A DNA stretch of 64,000 bases from Poriferisodalis sp965116245 (GCA_965116245.1 OZ220497.1:2046001-2110000), one strand, 5' to 3'; numbered from the stretch's first letter, positions 34,240 to 43,372 are shown. The notes: a model not told the origin generated them from the sequence alone. Numbers and translations: made by a program.

Positions 34240-34854
34240 CTAACGCAGTAGATCAATGAGTTTCCAGACGCTTGTACTTGGATTCTCCCAGCACGGCGAG
34301 TCATTGCCTTTATGGCGCTCATTCAATTTCGTAGCGCGTTGTCGGGCATCGTCGTAGCCATTCAAGAGCGCGTCAACATTTGACTCATGGAGCTGCTTTC
34401 CATCCAAGATTCCCAGCTGTTTGGCACGCTCCTGCACGTCCCTCGCTTCGATATGGGCGGTCTGGTCTTCGAAATGAAGGACCAGCCATAGTTCAAAGCA
34501 TGGGTTGGAGAGCGCTACGCGGATGCCATTTTGGCGGGCTTTATTGAGCGCTTGAGGCACGTTGGCGTGTTGGTCTACATCGAATACGCACCAGATTTCA
34601 TCGAAGTCAGGGTTGGGGCTACCTGACCGAGAGCGGCGATTGGCCCGTTCATAATCGTAGGCTTTTTCAACCATCTGGAGTGGTGCCATGCCAGTGGGGC
34701 CGAAGTTGATGCGTACTTTGTCGCGGTTGCTTCTCGCCCATATGGCCAAGTAACTGGGTTCCGTGACTTTCCCTTCAGTTAGAACGCGGATTACTCGACG
34801 GCGCCTTTGCGGCCCGGTCCTGCGGCTTGCTCTACTCTTTCGGGATTGTTTCAT
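34240..34854 (-). CDS. RloB-family TOPRIM-like protein (AbiL-type partner)
   Basis: 204 residues. A basic N-terminus is followed by VIRVLTEGKVTEPSYL (conserved Glu of TOPRIM-like RloB), EIWCVFDVDQHANV (DxD) and VALSNPCFELWLVLHFED, the RloB signature. The ATG overlaps the stop of the upstream ATPase (ATGA), so the two are coupled. RloA/RloB pairs correspond to AbiL-type abortive infection proteins and are cousins of OLD/TOPRIM two-protein systems such as PARIS. The C-terminus with NSPCWENPSTSVWKLID is complete. Confidence 0.82.
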   Translation of the reverse strand: MKQSRKSRASRRTGPQRRRRVIRVLTEGKVTEPSYLAIWARSNRDKVRINFGPTGMAPLQMVEKAYDYERANRRSRSGSPNPDFDEIWCVFDVDQHANVPQALNKARQNGIRVALSNPCFELWLVLHFEDQTAHIEARDVQERAKQLGILDGKQLHESNVDALLNGYDDARQRATKLNERHKGNDSPCWENPSTSVWKLIDLLR

Positions 34855-36191
34855 CCGTTGACGAGCTCCAAGCCTGCTCGGATTTCGCCTTGGTCAATCA
34901 CGGGTATCGCACCAAATCGGCCTTGTAGGTACCTTCGCCCAAGTGCTTCGTCGCGGCGTGGTCCGAAGTCTGCTAGCGAATAGAGTGTGGTTGCTCCGTC
35001 GAATTGTTTTTCGGTAAACCAGATTTGGTCGCGTCCAAGAGCGCGCTGCTCGGCGTCACCCATGACACCGACATCGTGTGCGTTAAAGATCAGTTGAGCG
35101 CAGCGCGGGTTCTCGTCAGGGTTCTGGAACATCTCAACGATGCTGGCGACCAGGTGGGGATGGAGGCTGGCGTCTAGTTCGTCAACGAGGAGGACATGTC
35201 CGTTGTCCAGGGCGTCAAGCATGGGGCCAATTAGGCTGACCCAAACCATGGTTCCTTGAGACTCAAATTCGGGCTCGAGCACCATGTCGCCACTCGCGCC
35301 GCGATGCTTCAGTCGGACAGTGTCGCCGAACAAGAGGCCCAAGTACTCATCGGACGTGGTGGGCTCGCCTTCCTCCCCTTGAAAGACACGTATTGCTTGC
35401 CGTAGACGTGTTGCTACTTCGGGGTCTACGGGTACTCGTTCGACGTCGCGAATACCGAGGTCGGCGGCACTCAGAAGCGCCATCAGACGCTGCTTGGTCG
35501 CAGGCTCATCAACGAGGGCGGCCGTGCGTGCGACACGGGCGTCTCGGCTTGCCGCAGTAGCGAGACCTAGATTATCTAAGAACCACTCAAACAGGGGGCT
35601 CAGCAGGTCGTCACCAGCTGCTCCAGCGACCGACAGTAGAAGCGCGTTTTCGCGCAGTAGCCGTCGTAGGGCGCCGCCTGCGGGCCGGAACGATTGGCCG
35701 AACGAGAAATCATCCTCCGTGCGATTGTATACAAGTGCCTGACGCCCCTTGGGGTAGTAGTACGCGTATTCCCCGATCACACGCTCCCCGTCCACCTCAA
35801 GGCCGTATTGCCAGCGGACACCATGCACAATGAGATCAATCTCGTGCCGACTCGGTTTGGTGCGACAGGCGTCGTCTAGAGCGAAGGGCAATCGCAGCAC
35901 GCCGCTTACTGGAGTGCCGGTTCGAAAGGAGTTGATGACCATTGCGCGCATATCGGCCATCGCGAGCAGAATTGTGGATTTGCCCGATGCGTTAGCGCCG
36001 AAAATGCCCGCTGCAGGCAGGACCTCAATCGCCGTTTTTGACGATCGAGTCCACAGGTCTCGGCGCACATTCTCGCGGGCGAGCCGGGTCGCAAGCATTG
36101 AGAAGTGGACTTCGTCTCGGTACGAGCGCACGTTGCTGGCGGTGTACGACAGCAATGCGCTCGTCGCAGGCGCTGTGTGGTTGTCGCTCAC
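34851..36191 (-). CDS. RloA-like AAA ATPase (AbiL-type)
   Basis: 446 residues from a GTG at 36191 with GAGG nine bases upstream. SYTASNVRSYRDEVHFSMLA is the usual start of AAA_15/21 ATPases, Walker A FGANASGKST lies near 62-71, and the C-terminal part has HVLLVDELDASLHPHL (Walker B and D-loop) and IFNAHDVGVM (switch His). It probably senses phage infection and triggers the RloB effector. The pair lies convergent to the DUF499 operon and directly downstream of the broken subtilase. Confidence 0.85.
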   Translation of the reverse strand: MSDNHTAPATSALLSYTASNVRSYRDEVHFSMLATRLARENVRRDLWTRSSKTAIEVLPAAGIFGANASGKSTILLAMADMRAMVINSFRTGTPVSGVLRLPFALDDACRTKPSRHEIDLIVHGVRWQYGLEVDGERVIGEYAYYYPKGRQALVYNRTEDDFSFGQSFRPAGGALRRLLRENALLLSVAGAAGDDLLSPLFEWFLDNLGLATAASRDARVARTAALVDEPATKQRLMALLSAADLGIRDVERVPVDPEVATRLRQAIRVFQGEEGEPTTSDEYLGLLFGDTVRLKHRGASGDMVLEPEFESQGTMVWVSLIGPMLDALDNGHVLLVDELDASLHPHLVASIVEMFQNPDENPRCAQLIFNAHDVGVMGDAEQRALGRDQIWFTEKQFDGATTLYSLADFGPRRDEALGRRYLQGRFGAIPVIDQGEIRAGLELVNG

Positions 36192-36309
36192 TCAATCATC
36201 CTCGCAGGAATTCCCGCAAGAAGCGAATCAGATTTCGTTCTGGACCGCCATTTTACGCTCTGCATGAGGAAAAATCTCACAAATGTCAGCTTCATTAGCA
36301 GTTTGCGCC

Positions 36310-37365
36310 TCATTGTTGTCTAGGGAGCGGTAAGTCGGTCCGATGTCGCGGCAGCGTGCATGTCGTACCCGGCTCCGATAGGTCATACACGGTGGCGCCA
36401 GTGACGGCAGTCCCGTGGTCAGTTCCTCCAGGCTGCTCAGCAGCGGAGGTCGGGTCGGTGATGTCGACATCATCGAGCAGTGCGTCGTCGTGGAGCCCGC
36501 CACCAAAGACTGCAACCGTGTGGCTTCCTTAGGCAGTGATGTCATGAGGTGGAAGTACCGTCGGCGGTGCTGAACGCAACAGTGCTGTAGGTAACGGTCG
36601 GAGCGTTGGCATCGGCCGTAGTGAACGGAGCGGATTGAAGCGCGACGCTTCGGGTAGCTGACTGGCGTTGAGGCGTACAGGGACGAAGGTCAGCCCGGCC
36701 TCGACTCTGCGGTATTCCTCGACCACTTCTCCACCGAGCTGTGCGACCCATGCGACCCATTTGGCAAACGTTGCCTCGTCGGTCTCGATGAGACTGCCGG
36801 AGGAGTCCGCATCCCGAGGGTGGAGGACTGCTTCCCATGTGGACGCTTCTCGGCCTTGGCCTTGAGCACCCAGTATCTCGTGCTCAGTTGCCAGACGGAC
36901 TTCGGAGATCTCACGGAGCTGCTCGAATGCGTTCTGAATATTCTTGCCGCCGCTGCCGTTTCCAGCTATCAGGGCTGCGAGCCGCTCCACGCTCTCCAGC
37001 TCTCCGGCCACAATCAGAGACTTCGTAGTCGCTGGCTCAGACTTACTTGCGGCCTCCAGCGTCGATCGGCTTGCTCTTGACCCCATTGACACGAGGCCGG
37101 TCGACGACAACAACTGCGTTGGAAAGTGCCTTGCCGCGAGATAGTTGGGAAGCAGAGTCGTCTGGAAATACACGACGAAGCCACGTGCATTATCGGGCAG
37201 CTCTGAGAGTGACGTATGGACTTCGGACACCATTGGGGCGAGAACCCTCGCTGCTTCTGCCGCAGTCTGCGGGTGGAACTTGTCGCCGCCACCTGAGTTC
37301 ACCGTCTCGACATCGAGGTTTAGCCGTTCGCCGCCGGTCAGCATCGGGAATTTCCTGTCGGTCAT
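36310..37365 (-). pseudogene. IetS-like subtilase (S8), nonsense-mutated and truncated
   Basis: From the ATG at 37365 the frame gives MTDRKFPMLTGGERLN and the pro-region typical of the long S8 peptidases that pair with AAA ATPases (LLPNYLAARHFPTQLL, then LVSMGSRASR). A TAA at 36529-36531 stops it just before the protease core. In the same frame beyond this stop stands TVAVFGGGLHDDALLDDV, where a catalytic Asp is expected in the place of the second-last Gly run (family: VAVFDGG), and TDHGTAVTGA with the catalytic His. The core then loses frame near 36320, and the Ser region is missing. So both the Asp and most of the catalytic domain are gone. Confidence 0.75.
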
Positions 37366-37551
37366 GAGGTATCCCTTCCAGCAACGCGTCGGATCGCAGA
37401 GGCAACCGTAGGATGTGAAACGCTTGCGAACCTGCTCACTCGGAAGACCAATATCGATGATCATCTCGAATCGTCTGACTACAGCCGCACCGAGGAGGTG
37501 AGCGTGATTGGTTGCTGCGATGAGCAGGCGGTCATCAGGCCAGCTATCGAG
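37366..37551 (-). pseudogene. IetA-like AAA+ ATPase remnant
   Basis: Immediately upstream of, and in frame with, the subtilase remnant, the minus strand reads LDSWPDDRLLIAATNHAHLL and AVVRRFEMIIDIGLPSEQ. These are the sensor-1 (AATNH) and arginine-finger (RRF) segments of the AAA+ ATPase that precedes such subtilases. Everything upstream, including Walker A and B, is missing (TGA at 37552), and the sequence after SEQVRKRF departs from the family. Only about 60 codons survive. Confidence 0.7.
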
Positions 37552-37594
37552 TCAACGCTGCGGCAGTTCGTATGCCGCGGTTGACGAACAATTG

Positions 37595-38623
37595 TCACTC
37601 AAACAGTATTGCGCAGCCGGTTCCTGCTAGCGCTCCGTTGACGCGGGTTTGATCTTGGGGGTTGAGGCTGGCGTAGGTCTCGCGTAGCCATTGCAGGCAT
37701 TTGCCCTGGTACTTGAATGGGGCTTGCCGGTATGTGCCGCCCTCGACTTGGCACACGACCTCGTCGGTGCCTGATGCCAGCGCTTCGCTGTTGGCGACCA
37801 TGAACGGGGCGTAGGTTTGGCCTATCTCGTGCAGGAGTTGGGTCGTTGCTGCCGGGAGCGCCTCGACGTCCACCCAGCCTTCGTCGCCGTCGACTGGCAG
37901 CCAAGACAGGTCATCCATCCGATCTACCCAGTTGATCACTTTGGGAGTCCGGGACGCTGCGATCGCCATCGGCGTGGGGTCCCACTTCACGAGCTGGCTG
38001 AGCTGACCGAAGATGCCGAAGTCGCCGCGGCCGGGACGATCTCCTAGCAGGAAATCGTGACCTGAAAACAGTTGCGTGAGGATGTCCAGCAGTCGTTCGT
38101 AGGAGGCTTCGATGAGAGGTTGGTTCTTGTCCGTAGACCCCACCAGTGCTCGTCGACCGATTTGACGAGTCGCAATGAACTCACGACTCTGTGCGAGTCG
38201 GTCGCTGTCTATCTGTAGGTCGGCCGAAATTGGAAGCAGCCGACCGGCCTTGTTGATGTCGTCGGAGTAGGCCCAGCGATAGTGGTACATGGCCTTCGTC
38301 ACCCACTCATCGCCGTAATCCTCAATGAGCGCGTCAATGAACACCAACGCCGGATCGGGCGCCAACAGGCTGCGGCCCTCAAACTCTGTCTCCAGGCGCA
38401 TGATCTGAGGCGACGAGTCCACGGTTACCTCCCCGTGGCTGCCGTCGGGGTTGGGGTACACGATGACGGGGATAATCGGGACTGGGGGAGCGGGCAGATC
38501 GTCCCACCGTGAGTTCCGCAGCACCCACCGGAACGGGATTTGGCGGAAACGAAGCACCGCACGCATCTTGAGCGTGTAGGGCGACCCGTACTGGCCAGCC
38601 AGCATGAGTGGGTGTTCTGTCAT
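37595..38623 (-). CDS. Glutathione S-transferase-like protein
   Basis: 342 residues, longer than a normal GST (about 220). The N-terminal thioredoxin-like part, LAGQYGSPYTLKMRAVLRF with PVIVYPNPDGS and VDSSPQIMRLE, is standard; the C-terminal helical domain contains HDFLLGDRPGRGDFGIFGQL. The Ser or Tyr of GQYGSPYT is the likely thiol-activating residue. Such long GST-like proteins are frequent in actinobacteria, which normally lack glutathione, so the true thiol or function is open. It is divergent from the SRPBCC gene. Confidence 0.75.
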   Translation of the reverse strand: MTEHPLMLAGQYGSPYTLKMRAVLRFRQIPFRWVLRNSRWDDLPAPPVPIIPVIVYPNPDGSHGEVTVDSSPQIMRLETEFEGRSLLAPDPALVFIDALIEDYGDEWVTKAMYHYRWAYSDDINKAGRLLPISADLQIDSDRLAQSREFIATRQIGRRALVGSTDKNQPLIEASYERLLDILTQLFSGHDFLLGDRPGRGDFGIFGQLSQLVKWDPTPMAIAASRTPKVINWVDRMDDLSWLPVDGDEGWVDVEALPAATTQLLHEIGQTYAPFMVANSEALASGTDEVVCQVEGGTYRQAPFKYQGKCLQWLRETYASLNPQDQTRVNGALAGTGCAILFE

Positions 38624-38706
38624 GGTGCCGACCCCCGAACCTCTGCCAGGACTCTAAAGTGCCAGTATGATAGGCAATATAATCGTTGGTCGGGTACGGT
38701 GACCAG

Positions 38707-39174
38707 ATGGCTGAGACTTCGGTTACGACAAGCATCGCCCGCCCAGCCGAGGATGTCTGGAGTGTGTTGCGCGATTTTGGTGGCATCAGCCGCTGGGCGC
38801 CGAACGTTGACCACTCCTGTCTGACCACGGAACAGACTGAGGCAGTCGGCACTGAGCGTCGCGTGCAACTCGGCCGCAACGCCTTGCTTGAACGTGTCGT
38901 TGAGTGGGAACCAGGCCAGCGCCTTGGCTACACGATTGTGGGGCTGCCACCAGTACTGCGATCCGTCGTCAACACTTGGACTCTCACCGAAGACAGCGCC
39001 TCAACCACAGTGACGTTGACGACCCACCTCGATGCTGGCCCACGGCCACCTCAGCGAGCAGCCGCCCGAGTCTTCGGGGCGGTCATGGCCAGGGCGTCGC
39101 GACAGATGCTCGCCGGGCTAGAGAAACACATGGCCCAAATCGGAGAGCCGGTAGTAAAGGAGGCGGCAGCATGA
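38707..39174 (+). CDS. SRPBCC (START-like) family protein
   Basis: About 155 residues from the ATG at 38707. VTTSIARPAEDVWSVLRDFG and ISRWAPNVDHSCL begin a polyketide-cyclase/dehydrase-type SRPBCC domain; RLGYTIVGLPPVLRSVVNTW and the long C-terminal helix complete it. The fold binds hydrophobic ligands. Its stop overlaps the ATG of the sulfatase/DJ-1 gene (ATGA), so the two are one operon and perhaps act on one lipid-like or sulfated substrate; the last point is inference. Confidence 0.8.
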   Translation: MAETSVTTSIARPAEDVWSVLRDFGGISRWAPNVDHSCLTTEQTEAVGTERRVQLGRNALLERVVEWEPGQRLGYTIVGLPPVLRSVVNTWTLTEDSASTTVTLTTHLDAGPRPPQRAAARVFGAVMARASRQMLAGLEKHMAQIGEPVVKEAAA

Positions 39175-41789
39175 GTGGCCGTCCGGACGTGATTGTGCTC
39201 ATGACGGACCAGGAGCGAGCAGCGCCTTCCTACGAGCCAGCCGAGTTGACAGCTTGGCGCAACGAGAAGCTGACGGGCGCCAAGTGGTTTGAAGACAATG
39301 GGGTGTCCTTCCGACGCCACTACGCGGGCTCGCTCGCATGTGTCCCCAGTCGCGCAACCCTGTTCACAGGCCAGTTCCCCGACGTTCACGGCGTCACCCA
39401 AACAAATGGCCTGGGCAAGATGGACGACGACTCCCGCATGCGCTGGCTGCGCAGCGATGAGGTTCCGACAATCGGCCACTGGTTTCGCGCCGCCGGATAC
39501 GACACTCAATACGTTGGGAAGTGGCACATCAGCCACGCAGACGTCGTCGATCCGGCTTCGGGTGCATCGCTCGCAACCCATGACAACAGGGGCGAGCTCA
39601 ACCAGAGCGCTGTTCAGGTGTACCTGGACGCCGACCCACTCGATCAGTTCGGATTCTCGGGCTGGATTGGGCCCGAACCACATGGTGCCGGGCGCCGCAA
39701 GTCAGGCACGGTCTGTGACCCGGTCTACGCGGACCGAGCGGTTGGGTGGCTGAAAAACCGTTATGAGCAACGTAAGGCCGGTAGCGAGGAGGCGCAGCGA
39801 CCGTTCCTGCTTGTTGTCTCATTTGTGAATCCCCACGACATCGTCTTTGCGCCCATGTGGTTCGGGCGGACCGGTCCCGACAACCCATTCGCTGACAGCC
39901 CAGACAATCCACCCGACGTTCCGCCGTCGCCCACCGACGATGAAGATCTGGCCTCGAAGCCCGCGGCCCAGATCGCGTTCCGGGCGTCGTACCCCACTAC
40001 CTATGGTCCGTCTTCGCTAGTCAAACGTGCCTACAGCGACCATGCGCAGGGATATCGGAACCTCTACTACCGGCTCCATGTTGAGGCGGATCGGTCGCTG
40101 AGCCGGGTGCTTCAAGCCGTGAACGACGAAGTCGCGAGCGACAACGAGTCGAACGATGCCGTGCTGGTGCGCACATCTGATCACGGTGAACTACTGGGCG
40201 CTCATGGCGGGCTGCACCAGAAGTGGTTCAACCTCTACGACGAGGCCATCCGTGTGCCGTTCACAATCGCACGGCTCGGAGCCCAGGCCACAACAGCCCG
40301 AGTCGTTGAAGGTGCCCCAACCTCCCACATCGACGTAACTCCGACACTGCTAGGCGCGGCTGGCATAGATGAGGCTGCGACGGCTGAAGAGCTGCGCCCG
40401 GCATTCACCGAGCTGCACGATTTACCGGGCCGCGACCTCATGCCCATCGTGGATGGCGCCGCGGCGGACACCGACCGAACTGTGTACGCCATGACCCGCG
40501 ACAACATGCCCGAAGGCGATTCGGGTGCCAGCGCTATGGCTCGCCGTATGGGTCGCATCGACAAGCAGCCACGACCGTTGCGCATCCAGGTGCCCGCCCA
40601 CGTCGGCGCCAACTTTGAGTCGCTAATCAGCCGAGTCAATGCCGCAGACGCAGCTAGCGGTGGCGGGCATCTGTGGAAAATTGTCCGCAGCTTTGACGAT
40701 CCGGCTACATGGACTGAACCCGGAGTGCGTCACCTGGCAAGCACTGGACTGGCTGGTGACCTGTATCGCACCGAGCCATTGGCTGACCAGTGGGAACTCT
40801 ACGACCTTGACGCCGACCCAATCGAGTCGCAAAACCGGTGGCACGACCCCAAAGTAGCGGCGGTTTTTGAGCTGCTGAAGAAACGCCTAGCCGACGAGAA
40901 GGCTCGCGTCGCGCCACAACGGAACCAACCGTGGCCCTACGCCACCCGCACTCCCACCGCTGGACCTCCCCACAAGACGCCAGCTCCACCCGCCCGTGCC
41001 CTGCGCAAAGTCCTACAGAGAGTCGGCTTGCACCCAGATGACACTGAGGCAGCTCATGTTGACCGCCCTGCTGAACTGTCGGATCGGCGCGCACTGGTCA
41101 TCGCCACCAACCATGGCGTGCTCGACATTGGAAAACCCACCGGGGTCTTCGCCAGCGAACTCACCGTGCCGTACTACGCGTTCCTGGACGCGGGCATGCA
41201 GGTCGACGTCGCTAGCCCCAGTGGTGGTCAGATCCCAGTCGACCCGCAATCGCTGAAACCGGTGCTGCGAACCGAGGCTTGCGACCGCTTCCTGGCCGAC
41301 GACGAACTCAAAGCGAAGGTGACGGAGTCTGTGGCCATCGGCACGTTGGACATGACCGACTACGACATCGTCTATCTGGCCGGTGGCTGGGGTGCAGCGT
41401 TCGACTTGGGTTTCTCCGACGAACTCGGCCGCCAGATCACCATCGCCAACAGGCACGAGCGGGTAATCGGCGGCGTCTGTCACGGCCCGCTCGGCCTCAT
41501 CAAGGCCAAAGCCGCAGACGGGGCGCCCCTCGTCCAAGGTAGGCGTGTGAGCGCCGTAACCGACAAGCAGGTGAGCGAACTTGGCATAGATCACACACCA
41601 CACCATCCCGAAACTGAGCTAGGAAAGCTGGGAGCGGAATTTGAGAGCAAACATCGATTCCGCGACCCGTTCGCTAACCACTGGGTGGTCGACGGCAACC
41701 TTGTGACCGGACAGAACCAGAACGCTGCCCCGATGGTCGCACGCGAGATGTTGCGGCTCGCCGCTCAACGTCAGAGTGTGACCTCCTGA
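39171..41789 (+). CDS. Sulfatase fused to a C-terminal DJ-1/PfpI-like domain
   Basis: 872 residues. AAGGAGG lies just upstream of the ATG at 39171. Residues 1-600 are a type I sulfatase: metal-binding DVIVLMTDQER, the formylglycine motif CVPSRATLFTG (Cys57), KWHISHAD and TSDHGELLGAHGG. After a Pro/Ala-rich linker (about 600-635) comes a DJ-1/PfpI (Hsp31-like) domain: ALVIATNHGVLDI, TGVFASELTVPYYAF, YDIVYLAGGWGAAFDL and the nucleophile elbow GGVCHGPLG (Cys near 770). There is no signal peptide, so it should be cytoplasmic. The two domains are usually separate proteins; the frame is continuous here. Sulfatase maturation would require a formylglycine-generating enzyme elsewhere. Confidence 0.85.
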   Translation: MSGRPDVIVLMTDQERAAPSYEPAELTAWRNEKLTGAKWFEDNGVSFRRHYAGSLACVPSRATLFTGQFPDVHGVTQTNGLGKMDDDSRMRWLRSDEVPTIGHWFRAAGYDTQYVGKWHISHADVVDPASGASLATHDNRGELNQSAVQVYLDADPLDQFGFSGWIGPEPHGAGRRKSGTVCDPVYADRAVGWLKNRYEQRKAGSEEAQRPFLLVVSFVNPHDIVFAPMWFGRTGPDNPFADSPDNPPDVPPSPTDDEDLASKPAAQIAFRASYPTTYGPSSLVKRAYSDHAQGYRNLYYRLHVEADRSLSRVLQAVNDEVASDNESNDAVLVRTSDHGELLGAHGGLHQKWFNLYDEAIRVPFTIARLGAQATTARVVEGAPTSHIDVTPTLLGAAGIDEAATAEELRPAFTELHDLPGRDLMPIVDGAAADTDRTVYAMTRDNMPEGDSGASAMARRMGRIDKQPRPLRIQVPAHVGANFESLISRVNAADAASGGGHLWKIVRSFDDPATWTEPGVRHLASTGLAGDLYRTEPLADQWELYDLDADPIESQNRWHDPKVAAVFELLKKRLADEKARVAPQRNQPWPYATRTPTAGPPHKTPAPPARALRKVLQRVGLHPDDTEAAHVDRPAELSDRRALVIATNHGVLDIGKPTGVFASELTVPYYAFLDAGMQVDVASPSGGQIPVDPQSLKPVLRTEACDRFLADDELKAKVTESVAIGTLDMTDYDIVYLAGGWGAAFDLGFSDELGRQITIANRHERVIGGVCHGPLGLIKAKAADGAPLVQGRRVSAVTDKQVSELGIDHTPHHPETELGKLGAEFESKHRFRDPFANHWVVDGNLVTGQNQNAAPMVAREMLRLAAQRQSVTS

Positions 41790-41818
41790 GAGCAGCCAAG
41801 TAGCTTGCACGACTTGTT

Positions 41819-41926
41819 TCGCTGTGTCAAGTCATCTAGCTGAGCCAAGCCATATCGCTGAGCGAAGTCGAATCGCTGAGCAAGGTCATCTCGCTGGGGC
41901 AAGTCAACTCGCTGCGCCAGAACAGC
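41819..41926. repeat. Six degenerate 18-bp tandem repeats
   Basis: Units start at 41819, 41837, 41855, 41873, 41891 and 41909, consensus close to TCGCTGAGCAAAGTCATC. As the period is a multiple of three and the frame is open from the GTG at 41824, the array is read as hexapeptides (HLAEPS, HIAERS, RIAEQG, HLAGAS) at the N-terminus of the TetR protein. Confidence 0.8.
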
Positions 41927-42519
41927 GAGATGCTGGCCAGCCGTTAGACGGGCGCGCAGCGCGGCGGCAACGCAACATCGACGCAGTGCTCGATGTCGTA
42001 ATCGAGTTGTTCGCTGAAGAGTCGATGTTCCCCACAATCGAGCAGGTAGCAACTCGGTCGGGTCTCTCGCTTCGTTCGCTGTACCGCTACTTCGCCGATC
42101 CGGGGGAGTTGCTCGAAGCAGCGATCGAACGGACGTCTCGGCTGGGTCGTGAGCTGTCACACATCCATACCATCGGTGAAGGGCCACTCGATAAGAGAAT
42201 CGACGAGTTCGTGGCGATGCGGCTGCGACTCCACGACTCCATCGGGGCGGTCCATCGTGGTGGTGTTGTGAACGCTGCGCGTCATCAGCGAATTCGGGAC
42301 CAGATGGCTCTGGACCGCGACGCGATGCGTCACCAATTCGAGCTCCAGTTCGCGCCAGAGTTAGCGTTGCGGAAGGGACCCGAGCGGGACGCGTTGGTGT
42401 CGGCGGGCGATCTCATGACCCAGCTTGAGTCGATCGACTTCTTGAGACGGCATCGTCGGCTCGGGGTAGCTGAGGCGCAGGAGTGCATCTCTACTGCGCT
42501 GCGATTGATGCTGCGCTAA
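41824..42519 (+). CDS. TetR-family regulator with hexapeptide-repeat N-terminus
   Basis: 231 residues. The TetR helix-turn-helix is TIEQVATRSGLSLRSLYRYFAD (about residues 70-91), preceded by RAARRQRNIDAVLDVVIELF. The C-terminal ligand domain is helical and unassigned. Upstream of the HTH there is no ATG, GTG or TTG in frame other than the GTG at 41824, so about 32 residues of tandem hexapeptide must be translated, unless a rare start is used. It lies 34 bases after the sulfatase/DJ-1 gene and may control it or the next gene. Confidence 0.75.
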   Translation: MSSHLAEPSHIAERSRIAEQGHLAGASQLAAPEQRDAGQPLDGRAARRQRNIDAVLDVVIELFAEESMFPTIEQVATRSGLSLRSLYRYFADPGELLEAAIERTSRLGRELSHIHTIGEGPLDKRIDEFVAMRLRLHDSIGAVHRGGVVNAARHQRIRDQMALDRDAMRHQFELQFAPELALRKGPERDALVSAGDLMTQLESIDFLRRHRRLGVAEAQECISTALRLMLR

Positions 42520-42635
42520 GCGGAAGCACCGCTAGACGAGCATAAGCAGCTTGCCGTAGTTTTCGCCGCTGAACATCTGACAATGAACACTTGACGATCT
42601 GCCAGTGATACTGGCAAAAGAGCTATGTTGATGCG

Positions 42636-43352
42636 ATGCCGCGCTACGGAACCCTGAACGAGGCCTACGTAGGGTCCTTCCTTGCTCGGGACGAGCCGGG
42701 CGGACCGATGTGGGCTCTGAACCTTATGAAGTACCGCGAACTGGCGGAGTACGCAGACGGTCGCCCCAGTGAGCTGTCGGGGCTGGAGGCCGACAATCTC
42801 TACGCCCCCCACGCGCACCTAGCCGCTGTCGGCTCACGGGTCATCCTGGTCGCTCCCGTCGTACACCAACTGGTTGGCTACGATTGGGTCTGGGACCGCA
42901 TTGCCATTGCCCAATACCGCGACCGCAAGGCAATCATTGAGATGAGTTCCAACGCCGACTTCCAGAAAGACGAGGCTCACAAGGAGGCAGGGATGGACTT
43001 CACCATTGTCATGGCCAGCTTCCCCATCGATGGCGAGCCCGTTCCGCCGCAGCAGTCGGCCGCGGGCAACGACCGGCTCTTGCTGCTGCAGGTCGTTGGC
43101 GACGCGTCGGCGCCAGACATCGCCGAGGAGATCGAATCGACTCGCATCGGGCGGTTCTGGATCGAGGACCGGATAATCGGTGACGAGCGGACGTTTGCGG
43201 AGGCCCGCTACGACCTGATCTCGCCAGCAGTTGCTAACGAGCTTGCGCAACGCGAATTTGTCCGCGACGAGTCCCGGTACGCAGTGATCACCGACCCGAT
43301 TATCGACGAGGTAGCCCGTTCGCTCACCAACCCCAGCCGCGTGCTGTTCTGA
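42636..43352 (+). CDS. DUF1330-like dimeric alpha/beta-barrel protein
   Basis: 238 residues in two halves of similar pattern: GGPMWALNLMKYRELAEYAD and later RIAIAQYRDRKAIIEMSSNADF, then LLLLQVVGDASA and ARYDLISPAVANE. The NLMKY and QYRDRKAI elements resemble DUF1330/ABM-type barrels that bind small substrates. Specific function unknown. A palindromic or promoter element is not evident. Confidence 0.55.
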   Translation: MPRYGTLNEAYVGSFLARDEPGGPMWALNLMKYRELAEYADGRPSELSGLEADNLYAPHAHLAAVGSRVILVAPVVHQLVGYDWVWDRIAIAQYRDRKAIIEMSSNADFQKDEAHKEAGMDFTIVMASFPIDGEPVPPQQSAAGNDRLLLLQVVGDASAPDIAEEIESTRIGRFWIEDRIIGDERTFAEARYDLISPAVANELAQREFVRDESRYAVITDPIIDEVARSLTNPSRVLF

Positions 43353-43372
43353 CCCGATAGCAGTTTCGATCT

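Noticed and set aside
41771..42187. Minus-strand frame with repeats such as DLAQRFDFAQR
   Set aside because: It is the antisense reading of the 18-bp tandem array and of the TetR HTH; the HTH strand is the coding one.
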